Part shown: in pieces, positions 43,424 through 53,188 of the stretch
Position numbering within the stretch: position 1 is the stretch's first letter
Layout of the letters: every line of letters begins with the position of its first letter
Assembly (NCBI GenBank): GCA_963820315.1
Contig: CAWFZK010000020.1
Span: 62,001-126,000 of the forward strand
Direction: 5' to 3'
DNA: 64,000 nucleotides
Source: JACVRW01 sp963820315
GTDB taxonomy: Bacteria; Actinomycetota; Thermoleophilia; Solirubrobacterales; Thermoleophilaceae
Made by a program: the position numbers and the translations under genes
The notes under the pieces: model-generated
Database searches by the model: none
What the model saw: only the letters and a program-made list of their open reading frames with translations
What the model was told of the DNA's origin: nothing

Positions 43424-44306
43424 CTAGGCGCTGTCGAAGATCCCGCAGACGCGGTCGAAGCGGCCGGCGGCCAGATCGGCCGGGGAGACCTCCACCTGCA
43501 GCCGGCCGCCGTCCGCGACCTCGAAGCCCACGCCGAAGTCGAGCCCGATCGTGATCAGGTGGCGCCAGCCGTCGACGGGCCGCTGCGTTCGCCGCCAGCA
43601 GCTGCCGCCGCCGTTCGGGGTGTCGACATAGCCGAGCAGCCGGTGGCTCAGCAGCCCCTTGCGCCGGTGCAGGGAGTCGCGCAGGTCCCACCAGTGGTCG
43701 ACCTCGCTGTCGACCAGAAGGATGTCGCTCAGCGGCGCCGCCAGCGACTGGAAGTCGATCCCGACGTCAGGGACGTCGGGGCGCGTCGCATAGCGAAGCT
43801 GCGCGGGCCGGAGGTGCATCACGATCGCCCCGCGTGGCGGGCGCCGGCGCGTCAGGACGCTGCCCTCGGGTGCGTGGATGACGGTGGTGCAGCGCCCACC
43901 CCAGAGGCCGGAGCGCGTGTCGGTGCGGCTCTCGAAGCGGACCTCCGTGAACACGAGCAAGAGACCGCCACGGGCCGCCGAGCTCGGTTGCCTCGGGCGG
44001 CAGGTCCGAGAGGCGGAACTGGCCGAGGAACGTCTGCGTGCGACGCCCGCAGCGCGGCCAGCGCGTGCCCGGAGGCAGGTCCGGATTGCCGCCCAGGCGC
44101 GAGCTTCCGAGCGTGACCGGGGCCCGCCGCAACAGCTTGCGCAGCACGAGCACCGTGGGGCGTGCGCTCGCGGCGACCCGGTCGGCGATGTGCCCGAAGC
44201 CCGCCGCGCTCGCGGCGGCGCCGACCTCGGGCGCCGCGTAGCCCTGCGCCTGCGCCGCGCCGGGAACCGCGAGCAGCAGGAGCAGCGTGGCGGCGGCGCG
44301 GCGCAC
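43424..44306 (-). CDS. DUF1963 (YwqG-like) exported protein, one frameshift
   Basis: GTG 44306 begins a signal peptide (AAATLLLLLAVPGAAQAQ). The next part contains SRLGGNPDLPPGTRWPRC and TFLGQFRLSDLPPEA, typical of DUF1963. The frame moves +1 near 43960-43975; the remainder (GGLLLVFTEVRFESRTD, CTTVIHAPEGSV, GVGFEVADGGRLQVEVSP) completes the domain. Corrected length about 293 aa. Function unknown; export is unusual for the family. A TAGTGT box overlaps the stop of the gene upstream. Confidence 0.75.
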
Positions 44307-44312
44307 CCGGCC

Positions 44313-44318
44313 ACACTA
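44313..44318 (-). promoter_or_regulatory. TAGTGT -10 box overlapping a stop codon
   Basis: On the minus strand the TAG stop of the 102-aa protein gene begins TAGTGT, which ends 6 nt before the GTG of the DUF1963 gene. Confidence 0.45.
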
Positions 44319-44624
44319 CATCCGGCGCTTGCCCTCGGCGAAGGTGGCGGCAAGCTCGCGAGCGACCGGCTCGGCCTCCACGGGTGCGCGGATCGCGAGC
44401 CGCAGCTCCGCGCCGTCCGCGCTCAGGTCGAGCTGGAGGAACGGGCAGCAGCGCGCCTCGGCGGCCACAACCGCGCCAAGGCGCGCGCGAATCGCCGGGT
44501 CGTTGCGGAAGCGGAGCGCGCCGTCGGCGGCGGCGCCGATGAGGGCGTCGCGGCCGAGCGACTCGATCTCGGCGAGGCGGACGGGTCGCTCCTCGGGGGA
44601 GAGCGTGCAGGCGATGGGCTTCAT
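44316..44624 (-). CDS. Small Cys-pair protein divergent from merR
   Basis: About 102 aa. IACTLSPEERPVRLAEIESL and AAEARCCPFLQLDLSADGAE with vicinal cysteines (RCCPF). Proteins of this type often accompany MerR regulators in metal-resistance loci. Role unknown; the Cys pair could bind a soft metal (inference). ATG 44624 begins directly before the conserved part; an upstream ATG would overlap the operator. Confidence 0.65.
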   Translation of the reverse strand: MKPIACTLSPEERPVRLAEIESLGRDALIGAAADGALRFRNDPAIRARLGAVVAAEARCCPFLQLDLSADGAELRLAIRAPVEAEPVARELAATFAEGKRRM

Positions 44625-44650
44625 CGGGCTACTGTTGATGCTCAACCCGA

Positions 44651-44662
44651 CTTGAGGTCAAG
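44651..44662. promoter_or_regulatory. Inverted repeat CTTGA-GG-TCAAG, putative MerR operator
   Basis: Perfect 5-bp arms in the 43-bp gap between the divergent Cys-pair gene and merR. Its minus strand contains TTGACC, usable as a -35 for the Cys-pair gene, the position where MerR-type activators bind. Confidence 0.5.
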
Positions 44663-44667
44663 CCTCC

Positions 44668-45075
44668 ATGGACGACGCCACACTCACCATCGGCCAGGTC
44701 GCCGGGCGCGCCGGGCTGAACGTCTCGGCTATCCGCTTCTACGAGGCCGAGGGCCTGCTGCCGGAGGCGCTGCGCGTGAGCGGCAGGCGCCGCTACTCGG
44801 AGGACGTCTTCGCCCGGCTGGGCGTGATCGATGTCGCCAAGCGCGCGGGCCTCTCGCTAGATGACATCCGCACGCTGCTCGACGCTCGCGATGCGGGCGA
44901 GCCCGCTCACGCGTCGCTCAAGGAGCTCGCCGGGCGGAAGCTGCCCGAGGTCGAGGAGCTGATCGTGCGAGCCGAGGCGGTGCGCCGTTGGCTCGAGGCG
45001 GCGAGTGCGTGCGACTGTGAGACGCTCGACGTATGTGCGCTGTTTCAGGACGGGGGACCGCTGCCGCAGCGCTAG
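44668..45075 (+). CDS. MerR-family transcriptional regulator
   Basis: 135 aa. Winged HTH: TIGQVAGRAGLNVSAIRFYE, AEGLLPEALRVSGRRRYSED. Dimerisation helix, then the C-terminal effector loop ASACDCETLDVCALF with three cysteines, comparable to metal- or redox-sensing MerR/SoxR members. It probably controls the divergent Cys-pair gene through the CTTGAGGTCAAG repeat. It shares its stop with eamA on a CTAG. Confidence 0.88.
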   Translation: MDDATLTIGQVAGRAGLNVSAIRFYEAEGLLPEALRVSGRRRYSEDVFARLGVIDVAKRAGLSLDDIRTLLDARDAGEPAHASLKELAGRKLPEVEELIVRAEAVRRWLEAASACDCETLDVCALFQDGGPLPQR

Positions 45076-45986
45076 TGCGGCGCCAGTAGCGCGTGCTCGT
45101 CCTCGTCGGGCTCCGGAGCCGGCGTGGCGCGCGTTTGGATCACGATCGCGACGATCACGATCGCGCCGCCGATCAGCGTCGCCGTGCTGGGCCGCTCGTC
45201 CAGCGCCAGCCACACCCAGATCGGGCCCAGCACGACCTCGAGCAGCGTGATCAGCCCGACCTGCGCCGCCGGGATGAGGCGCGCGCCGACCGTCAGCAAC
45301 GCGAATCCGAGCCCGATCTGGCCGATGCCGAGCGCGGCGAGCCAGCCGATGTCCGGGCCGCTGATCTCGGATGGCGTCGCGAACGGCAGGAAGACCGCGA
45401 CCAGGATCACCTGCGACAGGCAGGTGGCCGGCGCCATCGAGACGTCGTGGCGCCAGCGCGTGATGACGATCATGATCGCGAAGGCGAGTGCGGTCATGAA
45501 CGCGAGCGCGTCGCCCACGAGGTCGCCCTCGCCAGGCGAGCCGAGCATGACCCCGACCCCGACGAGCGCCAGCGCCATCGCCAGGACGGTGCGCCGCGTG
45601 ATCGGCTCGCCGAGCGTGATGCGGGCGAGCAGGGCCGCGAGCACCGGAGCCACGGCCAGGATGAACAGGACGCGCGCCACGCTCGTGTGGTTGAGCGCGG
45701 CGATGAAGCCGCCGGAGGCGAACGCCACGCACAGCGCGACGGCGACGCCGGCGAGGCCGACCGACCGGAACGCGTGCACGATGCGCCCGCGCTCCACGAC
45801 CGCGACGTAGATGAGCAGTGCGGCGCCGGCGAAGGCGGCGCGGCCCATCACCTGCGTCGCGGTGTCGAGCGTGAGCTGGCGCTGGAGGACGCCGGCGCTC
45901 GACCAGGCCACCGCCGCGAGCGCGACGTAGATCTGGCCGCGCCGCTGGCGCCGCGACTCCTCGAGCGCCACAGTCGCGGTCGTCAC
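45072..45986 (-). CDS. EamA/DMT-family transporter
   Basis: 304 aa, ten hydrophobic segments in two EamA halves. First half: GGFIAALNHTSVARVLFILA, VAPVLAALLARITLGEPITR. Second half: LLTVGARLIPAAQVGLITLL, EVVLGPIWVWLALDERP. Probably exports a small metabolite. GTG 45986 starts a hydrophilic N-terminus (TTATVALEESRRQRRG); the frame is open further upstream but overlaps the GH15 gene. Confidence 0.85.
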   Translation of the reverse strand: MTTATVALEESRRQRRGQIYVALAAVAWSSAGVLQRQLTLDTATQVMGRAAFAGAALLIYVAVVERGRIVHAFRSVGLAGVAVALCVAFASGGFIAALNHTSVARVLFILAVAPVLAALLARITLGEPITRRTVLAMALALVGVGVMLGSPGEGDLVGDALAFMTALAFAIMIVITRWRHDVSMAPATCLSQVILVAVFLPFATPSEISGPDIGWLAALGIGQIGLGFALLTVGARLIPAAQVGLITLLEVVLGPIWVWLALDERPSTATLIGGAIVIVAIVIQTRATPAPEPDEDEHALLAPH

Positions 45987-45990
45987 GCTC

Positions 45991-47269
<1,279 letters not shown>

Positions 47270-47280
<11 letters not shown>

Positions 47281-47752
47281 CGACGCCGATGACGAGCAGC
47301 GCGGCCGCCGCGATCCCGGCCGCGGCGCGGGCGTGATTGGCCCTCGTCCACTCGCGCAGGTAGCGCTCCCAGAGCCGCGCCGCCTCGGGTGTCGCCGGGT
47401 CGACCACCGCAAGCGCGTTGTTGCGCGGCACGTGGTAGAGCATCGTCGTGACGATCGCCCCCGCCAGGTAGAGCACGCCGCCTGCAACGAGCCAGCCGCC
47501 GTAGCTCTCGTCGAGCCCGGCCAGCCCGGCGACGATGACCGCGACGCAGAGCGCGCCGGTGCCGAACAACGCCGTCATGAACGCCGGCGTCGGGGCCATC
47601 ACGTTGATCGACTGCATGGCTGCGACCCCCTCGGGCGGCCGCAGCCGTGCCAGCGCCGGCATCACGAAGCTCGAGAAGCCGAAGAACACGCCTCCGTTCA
47701 GCGCGCAGCCGACCGCGGTGGCGATCGTCAGCGCGGTGACGAGCCCGTTCAT
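47270..47752 (-). CDS. DUF1772 membrane protein
   Basis: 160 aa, four hydrophobic segments. ALNGGVFFGFSSFVMPALAR and late HVPRNNALAVVDPAT with LWERYLREWTRANHARA are typical of DUF1772 (anthrone-oxygenase-like family). Biochemical role in bacteria unknown. ATG 47752 lies 4 bp after the NmrA gene; the two genes often occur together in actinobacterial operons with SDR-like proteins (inference). Confidence 0.8.
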
Positions 47753-47756
47753 CGGC

Positions 47757-48612
47757 TCAGGCCGCGCTCACGGGCGCGTTCCACACGCCCGCCGCGGCGG
47801 TCTCGCGCGCGTACTCGGCGAAGTCCCTGGGCTCGCGCCCAAGCGCTTGCTGCACGCCGTCGGCGAGGCGGGCGTTGCGCCCGTCGAGGACCTCGCTGAA
47901 CAGGTAGGTGAGCAGGTCGATCTCGACCTGGGGCACGCCCTGGGCGGCCGCCTCGGCGGCATGGTCCTCGACGGAGACCGGCTGGTAATGCACGTCGCGG
48001 CCCGTGGCGCGGCCGATCTCGCCGGCGGCCTCCGCGAACGTGAGCAGGCGCGGGCCGGTCAGCTCGTAGAGCTTGCCGATGTGCGAGTCGTCGGTCAGTG
48101 CCGCCGTTGCCACGTCGGCGATGTCCTCGACGTCGATGAACGGCTCGGGCGTGTCGCCGGCCGGCAGCGCGACCACCCCGCCGCGGACGTATTCGACCCA
48201 GTAGCCCTCGCTCCAGTTCTGGCTGAACCAGGTTGCGCGCACGATCGTCACGTCGCCGCCGGCGCGCTTCACGCGCTCCTCGGCCTGCTCGGCCTCCGGC
48301 TCGCCGCGGCCCGCCAGCAGCACCTGCCGCCGCACCCCGTGCCGCATCGCCTCCTCGGCGAGGGCGCCGACCGCGTCCGGCGCTCCCGGGACGGCGATGT
48401 CCGGGTAGTAGGAGATGTACACGGAGCGCACCCCGTCCAGGACGCGGGCCCCAGGTAGAGCGGTCCTCCCAGTCGAAGGGCGGATCCGCCGAGCGCGACC
48501 CGATGCGCACCGGGATGCCCTGCGCCTCGAGCCGCGCCGCGACGCGGCTGCCGGTCTTGCCGGTCCCGCCCAGGACGAGGATCGGCTTGTCGTGATGTCC
48601 GTTGTCGGTCAT
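47757..48612 (-). CDS. NmrA-like NAD(P)-binding protein, one frameshift
   Basis: ATG 48612 with a perfect SD (AAGGAG, 6 nt upstream). N-terminus KPILVLGGTGKTGSRVAARL is the NmrA cofactor loop. The frame moves +1 near 48450-48470; the remainder (VRSVYISYYPDIAVPGAPDA, IVRATWFSQNWSEGYW, FIDVEDIADVATAALTD) is typical. Corrected length about 284 aa. Atypical SDR, possibly a redox-sensing regulator or NAD(P)H oxidoreductase. The upstream cupin frame runs into it without a stop. Confidence 0.8.
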
Positions 48613-49176
48613 TGGTGACTCCTTGGGGGTCGGGTAGGGGTACTCGGGCCGGTAGCCGAGCAGGCGGGCCAGAGCCGCCAGCGGCGCCATCAGGACGCGC
48701 TGAACTGCGAGCGGCGGCCGCGCCAGGTAGATCTCGTCCTCGAAATGGCGCAGGACGAGGGCCAGCTGCAGGGGGTTCTTGGGCGCGCCGGCCGACGTCG
48801 TCTTGCCGTCCTGTGCGAGGCCGGCGAGCGTCTCGAAGGCGGTCTCCGTCCGCAGCGCGGGGCGGAAGTCCACCAGCGCATGGACCTCGCCGGACCCGGC
48901 ATTCCAGGCGGCGTGCGGTGCGCCCGCGGGCGCCTCGAGCACGTCGCCCGCCTCGAGCACGCGCTCGACGCCGTTGACGCGCAGGCCGAGCCGGCCGGAG
49001 ACGACCTCGAAGCGCTCGTCCTGGAGCGGGTGGATGTGATCGGGCCCGGTGGTCCAGGGTCCCTCCGCGATCCAGTCGACCTGCAGCAGCTCGCCGTTCG
49101 TCGCGTCGGCCGTCTGCCGGAAGACCGTGCGCAACCCGGTCGCCGGGTTGAAGAGCTCATCGCCGTTTCGTGCCAT
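48609..49176 (-). CDS. Cupin-domain protein, 3' end uncertain
   Basis: About 189 aa. Cupin core: GPDHIHPLQDERFEVVSGRL (metal His/Glu pattern) and VLEAPAGAPHAAWNAGSGEV. A C-terminal helical part ends around LGYRPEYPYPTPKESP. As sequenced, the frame continues into the NmrA protein with no stop. One base fewer near the end would give a TGA overlapping the NmrA ATG, the usual ATGA junction, so a consensus insertion is the simplest reading; a genuine fusion is the alternative. ATG 49176 follows a TACGGT box by 7 nt. Confidence 0.75.
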
Positions 49177-49183
49177 GGCCGCG

Positions 49184-49189
49184 ACCGTA
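49184..49189 (-). promoter_or_regulatory. TACGGT -10 box for the cupin gene
   Basis: On the minus strand TACGGT ends 7 nt before ATG 49176. No SD. Confidence 0.4.
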
Positions 49190-49260
49190 TGCCCGGCCCC
49201 GGGGCGGGGGCGTCGGGGAGCACCCCGAACCGGCTCCCTGAACTTGGGCCGGCGCGATTC

Positions 49261-52089
49261 TCAGCCGGCGGAGAGTGCCCGGTCGAGCTCGCCGCGGCCG
49301 GCGATGCCGAGCTTGCGGTAGACGTGGCCGAGGTGCGTCTCGACGGTCTTGCGCGTGACGAACAGCGTCTGCGCGATCTCGGGATTGCTCTGCCCCTGCG
49401 CGGCCAGCTCCGCCACGCGGCGCTCGGACGCGGTGAGTTGCGCGATGCCGTCTGCCTCCGGGTCGCTCGAGCGCCCGCCGGCCGCGCGCAGCTCCGTGCG
49501 GGCCCGTTCCGCGATGGCGCGCGCGCCGCAGGCGTCGGCCAGCTCGAGCGCCTGCTGCAGGACTCCGCGCGCCTCGGCGCGGCTGTTCCCGCGCCGCAAC
49601 GCGGCACCGAGGTCGGTGAGCGTGCGCGCGTACTCGAGCCGCGCGGGTGAGCGCTCGTGCACGCTCGCCGCCTCGCGCAGCCGTTCTACGACGGTGTCGC
49701 CGCCCTCCGCGAGCGCCGCCACGCGGAGCGCGGCCCCGATCCCGCCCGCGAGCCCCCAGCGCTGCGCGCGCTCGATGTCCTCGGCCGCCAGCCGGCGCGC
49801 GCTGTCGGCGTCACCGAGCGAGAGGAGCGCCATCGCCGTGTGTGAGCGCCAGCGCGAGGCGAGCGGGTTGGCGCCGCCCCACAGCTCGTCGCGGCGGCCG
49901 AACTCGAGCATGTCCTCGATTGCCTGCTCGGTGCGACCGCGTACGCCATGCAACAACGCGCGCGAGCGCAGCAGGAAGTTGGTGGTCGGGCCCGGCTCGA
50001 TCTCGTCCGGGAGGTCGTAGCCGTGCAGCGCCTGCTCGGCGGCGTCGGGGTCGCCCGCCTCGATCAGGGCTTCGATCAGGAGCGCAACCGAAAACGGAAT
50101 GCCGAGTGGGATCGAGTGCGAATTGAGCAGCTCGAGGCCGGTGCGCGCGTCCGATTCGGCGCGGTCGACCGAGCCGCGACGCAGGTACATCCAGCCGCGG
50201 CGATTGGTGAGGAACGCGATCGATGGGATCGACTCGCGCGCGCGGGCGTTGTCGAGGGCCTGCTCGAGACTCGCCTCGGCGAGATCGAAGGCATCGGCGG
50301 CTATCAGGCCGAGCACGAGGTCGTAGAGCGGGCCGACGATGTCGCGCTGCTGCTCCTCCAGCAGCCGTCCCCCGGCGAGCGCGTCCTCCAGCAGGCCGAC
50401 CGATTCGGCCGCGGAGTCGCTGGTTCGGGCGCGCTCGCACGCCAGGCTGGCCAGCACGAGCCGCTCGCCCGGCGTCGCGCCCGTCAGGTCGTCGCGCTGC
50501 TCGAGGCGCCGGGCGGCCGGCGCCCGCGTCTCGAGGCTTGCCTGCCAGGCATGGGAGGCGAGCTCGGCTTCGAGCAGGAGCCCGAGCTCGCGATCCTCAG
50601 GCTCCACCACGTCGATCGCGCTCTCGAGTGCCTCGACGGCACGGTCGGCCTGCCCGGTCACCGTCAGCGCGTTCGCGAGCTGGCGCGCGGCGGTCGCATG
50701 CGGCCCGGCTGCGCTGATCATGTCGACCGCCTCGCTCAGGTGGGCGATTGCATCCGGCGCGCCCAGGCGCAGCTCCGCGCCACCCAGCTCGACGAGCACC
50801 TCCGGCCTCGTCTCCGTGGCGGGCGGCTCGGCGAGTGCGCGCGCGAGCAGCGTCGTGGCGGCCGCCGGGGCCCCGCGTCTCAGCGCTCCGGCGGCGACCC
50901 GGCGCAGCAGCTCGACGCGCGGCTGGTTGCCCTCCGGCGGCGCCGCCGCGATCTGGGCCGCGACGCGCTCCTCCGACGCGCCGCTCGCCTGCAGCAGGCG
51001 CGCCGCCTGGGCGTGTGCGCGGGCGCGGTGGCGTGGGCCGATGTCGGCATAGACGGCCTCACGCACGATCGGGTGGGCGAACTCGACCAGCTCGGCCGGC
51101 GTCAGGATCCCGCGCGCCACGAGCATGTCGCCGGCGCCCGCCGCCTCCTCCTCCGAGAGTCCCGCGAGCTCCGCCGCCTCGGCGAGGCTGGCGCCGTCGC
51201 CCAGCACCGCGGCCGCGCGCACCAGCGCGGTGGCGCTCTCGGGCTTGTCCGCCAACGGCAGCAGCACCGCCTGCGCCACCGTGGCGGGACCGAGCTCGCG
51301 CACGCGCCGCGCGCCGCCCGCATCGATCGGGAAGTGGAGCTCGCGCGCCTCGCGCAGCAGCGCCTCGAGGTAGAACGGGTTGCCGCCCGTGGCCTCGCGG
51401 CAGGCCTCGGCGAACTCGGGGGCCACGCCGGAGCCGAGCGCGCGCTCGCAGAGCCTCGCCGTCGCATCGCTGCTGAGCGGCGCCGGGCGCACCAGCGTCG
51501 TCTCGGGCGCGCCGCTCAGGCGACCGAGCTGGGCCTGATCGCCCTCGCCCGGCCGGGTCGTCGCGAGCACGGTGACAGGCAGGCCGTCGAGGCGCGGGGC
51601 CAGGTAGACGAGGAAGCGCAGCGACTCGGCGTCCGCCCAGTGCAGGTCGTCGACCACGAGCGCCAGCGGCTCCTCGGCGGCGAGGCTGTTGAGCAGCCAG
51701 TAGAGCCCGTGCAGCATCGAGAAGGCGCTGTCCGCTCGCACCGGCGCCGCCTCGTCGCCGAAGAGGCCGCTCGACATCGCCGCCGCGCCCTCGAAGGCGC
51801 GCTCGCGCTCGCCGCCCGCGAGCGAGGCGACGGCCGGCTCGAGCAGCTGGCGCACACAGCCGTACGCGAAGTCGCGCTCGAGGTCGTTGGCCCGCGCGCG
51901 CAGGCACGTGAAGCCGCGCTCGGCAGCCGTGTCGCTCGCGGCGCGCAGCAGGCTCGTCTTGCCGAGGCCCGCCGGCGCCTCGATCAGTACGACGCGCCCG
52001 CGCCGCTCAGATGCGTCGTCGAGGGCCTGGCGAAGCGCCGCGAGCTCGCGCTCGCGCTCGAGAAGTGTCGTCGCTGACTCGTTCGGCAC
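49261..52089 (-). CDS. Large ATP-binding LuxR-family regulator (LAL/MalT type)
   Basis: 942 aa. N-terminal NTPase: Walker A EAPAGLGKTSLLRAA and Walker B-like LALVVDDLHWADAESLRFL. Long helical TPR-like middle (QALDNARARESIPSIAFLTN, VALLIEALIEAGDPDAAEQA). C-terminal LuxR HTH: LTASERRVAELAAQGQSNPE, TLFVTRKTVETHLGHVYRKL. Such proteins integrate an unknown inducer and ATP to activate nearby operons. GTG start; a TAGTGT box overlapping the upstream stop lies 11 nt away. The cupin-NmrA-DUF1772-GH15 genes follow in the same direction and are plausible targets. Confidence 0.92.
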   Translation of the reverse strand: MPNESATTLLERERELAALRQALDDASERRGRVVLIEAPAGLGKTSLLRAASDTAAERGFTCLRARANDLERDFAYGCVRQLLEPAVASLAGGERERAFEGAAAMSSGLFGDEAAPVRADSAFSMLHGLYWLLNSLAAEEPLALVVDDLHWADAESLRFLVYLAPRLDGLPVTVLATTRPGEGDQAQLGRLSGAPETTLVRPAPLSSDATARLCERALGSGVAPEFAEACREATGGNPFYLEALLREARELHFPIDAGGARRVRELGPATVAQAVLLPLADKPESATALVRAAAVLGDGASLAEAAELAGLSEEEAAGAGDMLVARGILTPAELVEFAHPIVREAVYADIGPRHRARAHAQAARLLQASGASEERVAAQIAAAPPEGNQPRVELLRRVAAGALRRGAPAAATTLLARALAEPPATETRPEVLVELGGAELRLGAPDAIAHLSEAVDMISAAGPHATAARQLANALTVTGQADRAVEALESAIDVVEPEDRELGLLLEAELASHAWQASLETRAPAARRLEQRDDLTGATPGERLVLASLACERARTSDSAAESVGLLEDALAGGRLLEEQQRDIVGPLYDLVLGLIAADAFDLAEASLEQALDNARARESIPSIAFLTNRRGWMYLRRGSVDRAESDARTGLELLNSHSIPLGIPFSVALLIEALIEAGDPDAAEQALHGYDLPDEIEPGPTTNFLLRSRALLHGVRGRTEQAIEDMLEFGRRDELWGGANPLASRWRSHTAMALLSLGDADSARRLAAEDIERAQRWGLAGGIGAALRVAALAEGGDTVVERLREAASVHERSPARLEYARTLTDLGAALRRGNSRAEARGVLQQALELADACGARAIAERARTELRAAGGRSSDPEADGIAQLTASERRVAELAAQGQSNPEIAQTLFVTRKTVETHLGHVYRKLGIAGRGELDRALSAG

Positions 52090-52100
52090 TCAGGCCGCTG

Positions 52101-52106
52101 ACACTA
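52101..52106 (-). promoter_or_regulatory. TAGTGT -10 box overlapping a stop codon
   Basis: The TAG stop (52104-52106) of the sugar isomerase-like gene begins TAGTGT on the minus strand, 11 nt before the GTG of the LuxR regulator. Confidence 0.5.
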
Positions 52107-53099
52107 CCGGCCCTTGTCGTGCTTCCCTCCGCGGCGCTCGCGCAGCGACGCCAGGTAGTCGTAGCTGCGCTCCGTGGTCGAATAGGAGCCGTCCGGGTTC
52201 GCGGTCGCGTCCGGGGCCGTGTCGCGCTCGACGATGTAGTGGTGGTCGCTCGTGTCGAGCCCGCAGAAGAACGGCTCGAACGGGATGTCGCCGTCGCCGA
52301 CGTCGGTCATCGTCCAGCCGAACGACGGCCCGCCGTTCATCACGCCGTCCTTCACGTGGAAGAGCGGGAAGCGCCGCGGCTGATCCCACGGGTACTCGTG
52401 CGGCTTGAAGCCCGGGAAGCGCGACTGGCCGACGTAGGCCCAGAAGATGTCGAGCTCGAAGAAGACGAGCCGCGGATCGGTCTCCTCGAGGATCACGTCG
52501 TAGAGGCGCGTGCCGTTCTCGACGGCGAACTCACCGGAGTGGTTGTGCTGGTAGAAGCGCAGCCCGCGCGCCCGCGCCGCCTCGCCGAAGGCGTTGAAGT
52601 CCTCCGCGGCGCGCCGGTAGCCGTCGACCGTCTCGCCGTAGCGCTGGCCCGGGCTGCTGGCCGTGCCGATGTACTTGAGGCCGATCTCCTCGGCGTCGTC
52701 CAGCACCTGCTCGAGCTGGGTCACGAACGTGTAGGCCGCCGGGTTGGCCGAGAAGTAGCCGACGTGGCTGCCGACTCCCCGCAGCCGGTAGCGGCGCAGC
52801 AGCCCGCGCAGCTCCTCGTTCGTCCAGCGCCGATTTTGGGCGTTGTAGCCGGCGAACTCGATCTCCCTGTATCCCTGACCGCTGAGCTCGGCGAACACCG
52901 ACTCGAAGCCGTCGGCCGCCACCCGGTCGCGGACCGTGAACAGCTGCACACCGATCAGGTCCCGTGGCAGCAGCCGGTCGCCACCGTGGCCGTGCCGCCG
53001 CTTCGCGCCCGCCACGGGCGCCCACGGCCCCAGCGAGCCCGCGGCAGCCGTGCCGGCCGCGACCCCCACGAAACCACGTCTGCTGAGCTTGCCTCGCAT
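52104..53099 (-). CDS. Tat-exported sugar phosphate isomerase/epimerase-like protein
   Basis: 331 aa. Twin-arginine signal SRRGFVGVAAGTAAAGSLG, so it is exported folded. The xylose isomerase-like TIM barrel shows RDLIGVQLFTVRDRV, YREIEFAGYNAQNRRWTNE, VGSHVGYFSANPAAYTFV, LRFYQHNHSGEFA and FFELDIFWAYVGQ with likely metal ligands Glu/Asp/His. Substrate unknown; many exported relatives act on modified sugars or inositols. AAGGAG precedes the ATG. Confidence 0.87.
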   Translation of the reverse strand: MRGKLSRRGFVGVAAGTAAAGSLGPWAPVAGAKRRHGHGGDRLLPRDLIGVQLFTVRDRVAADGFESVFAELSGQGYREIEFAGYNAQNRRWTNEELRGLLRRYRLRGVGSHVGYFSANPAAYTFVTQLEQVLDDAEEIGLKYIGTASSPGQRYGETVDGYRRAAEDFNAFGEAARARGLRFYQHNHSGEFAVENGTRLYDVILEETDPRLVFFELDIFWAYVGQSRFPGFKPHEYPWDQPRRFPLFHVKDGVMNGGPSFGWTMTDVGDGDIPFEPFFCGLDTSDHHYIVERDTAPDATANPDGSYSTTERSYDYLASLRERRGGKHDKGR

Positions 53100-53188
53100 C
53101 TGGACTCCTTCCCCTCGCGTTAGGCTGCTCGCATTGTCTCCAGGGCGGGCTGCGGAATAACCCGCCGAACGGGCACGTCTGGTCCACT

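Noticed and set aside
49948..52077. 709-codon plus-strand frame opposite the LuxR regulator
   Set aside because: Mirror frame of a clear minus-strand gene; Gln/Arg/Gly-rich with no domain.
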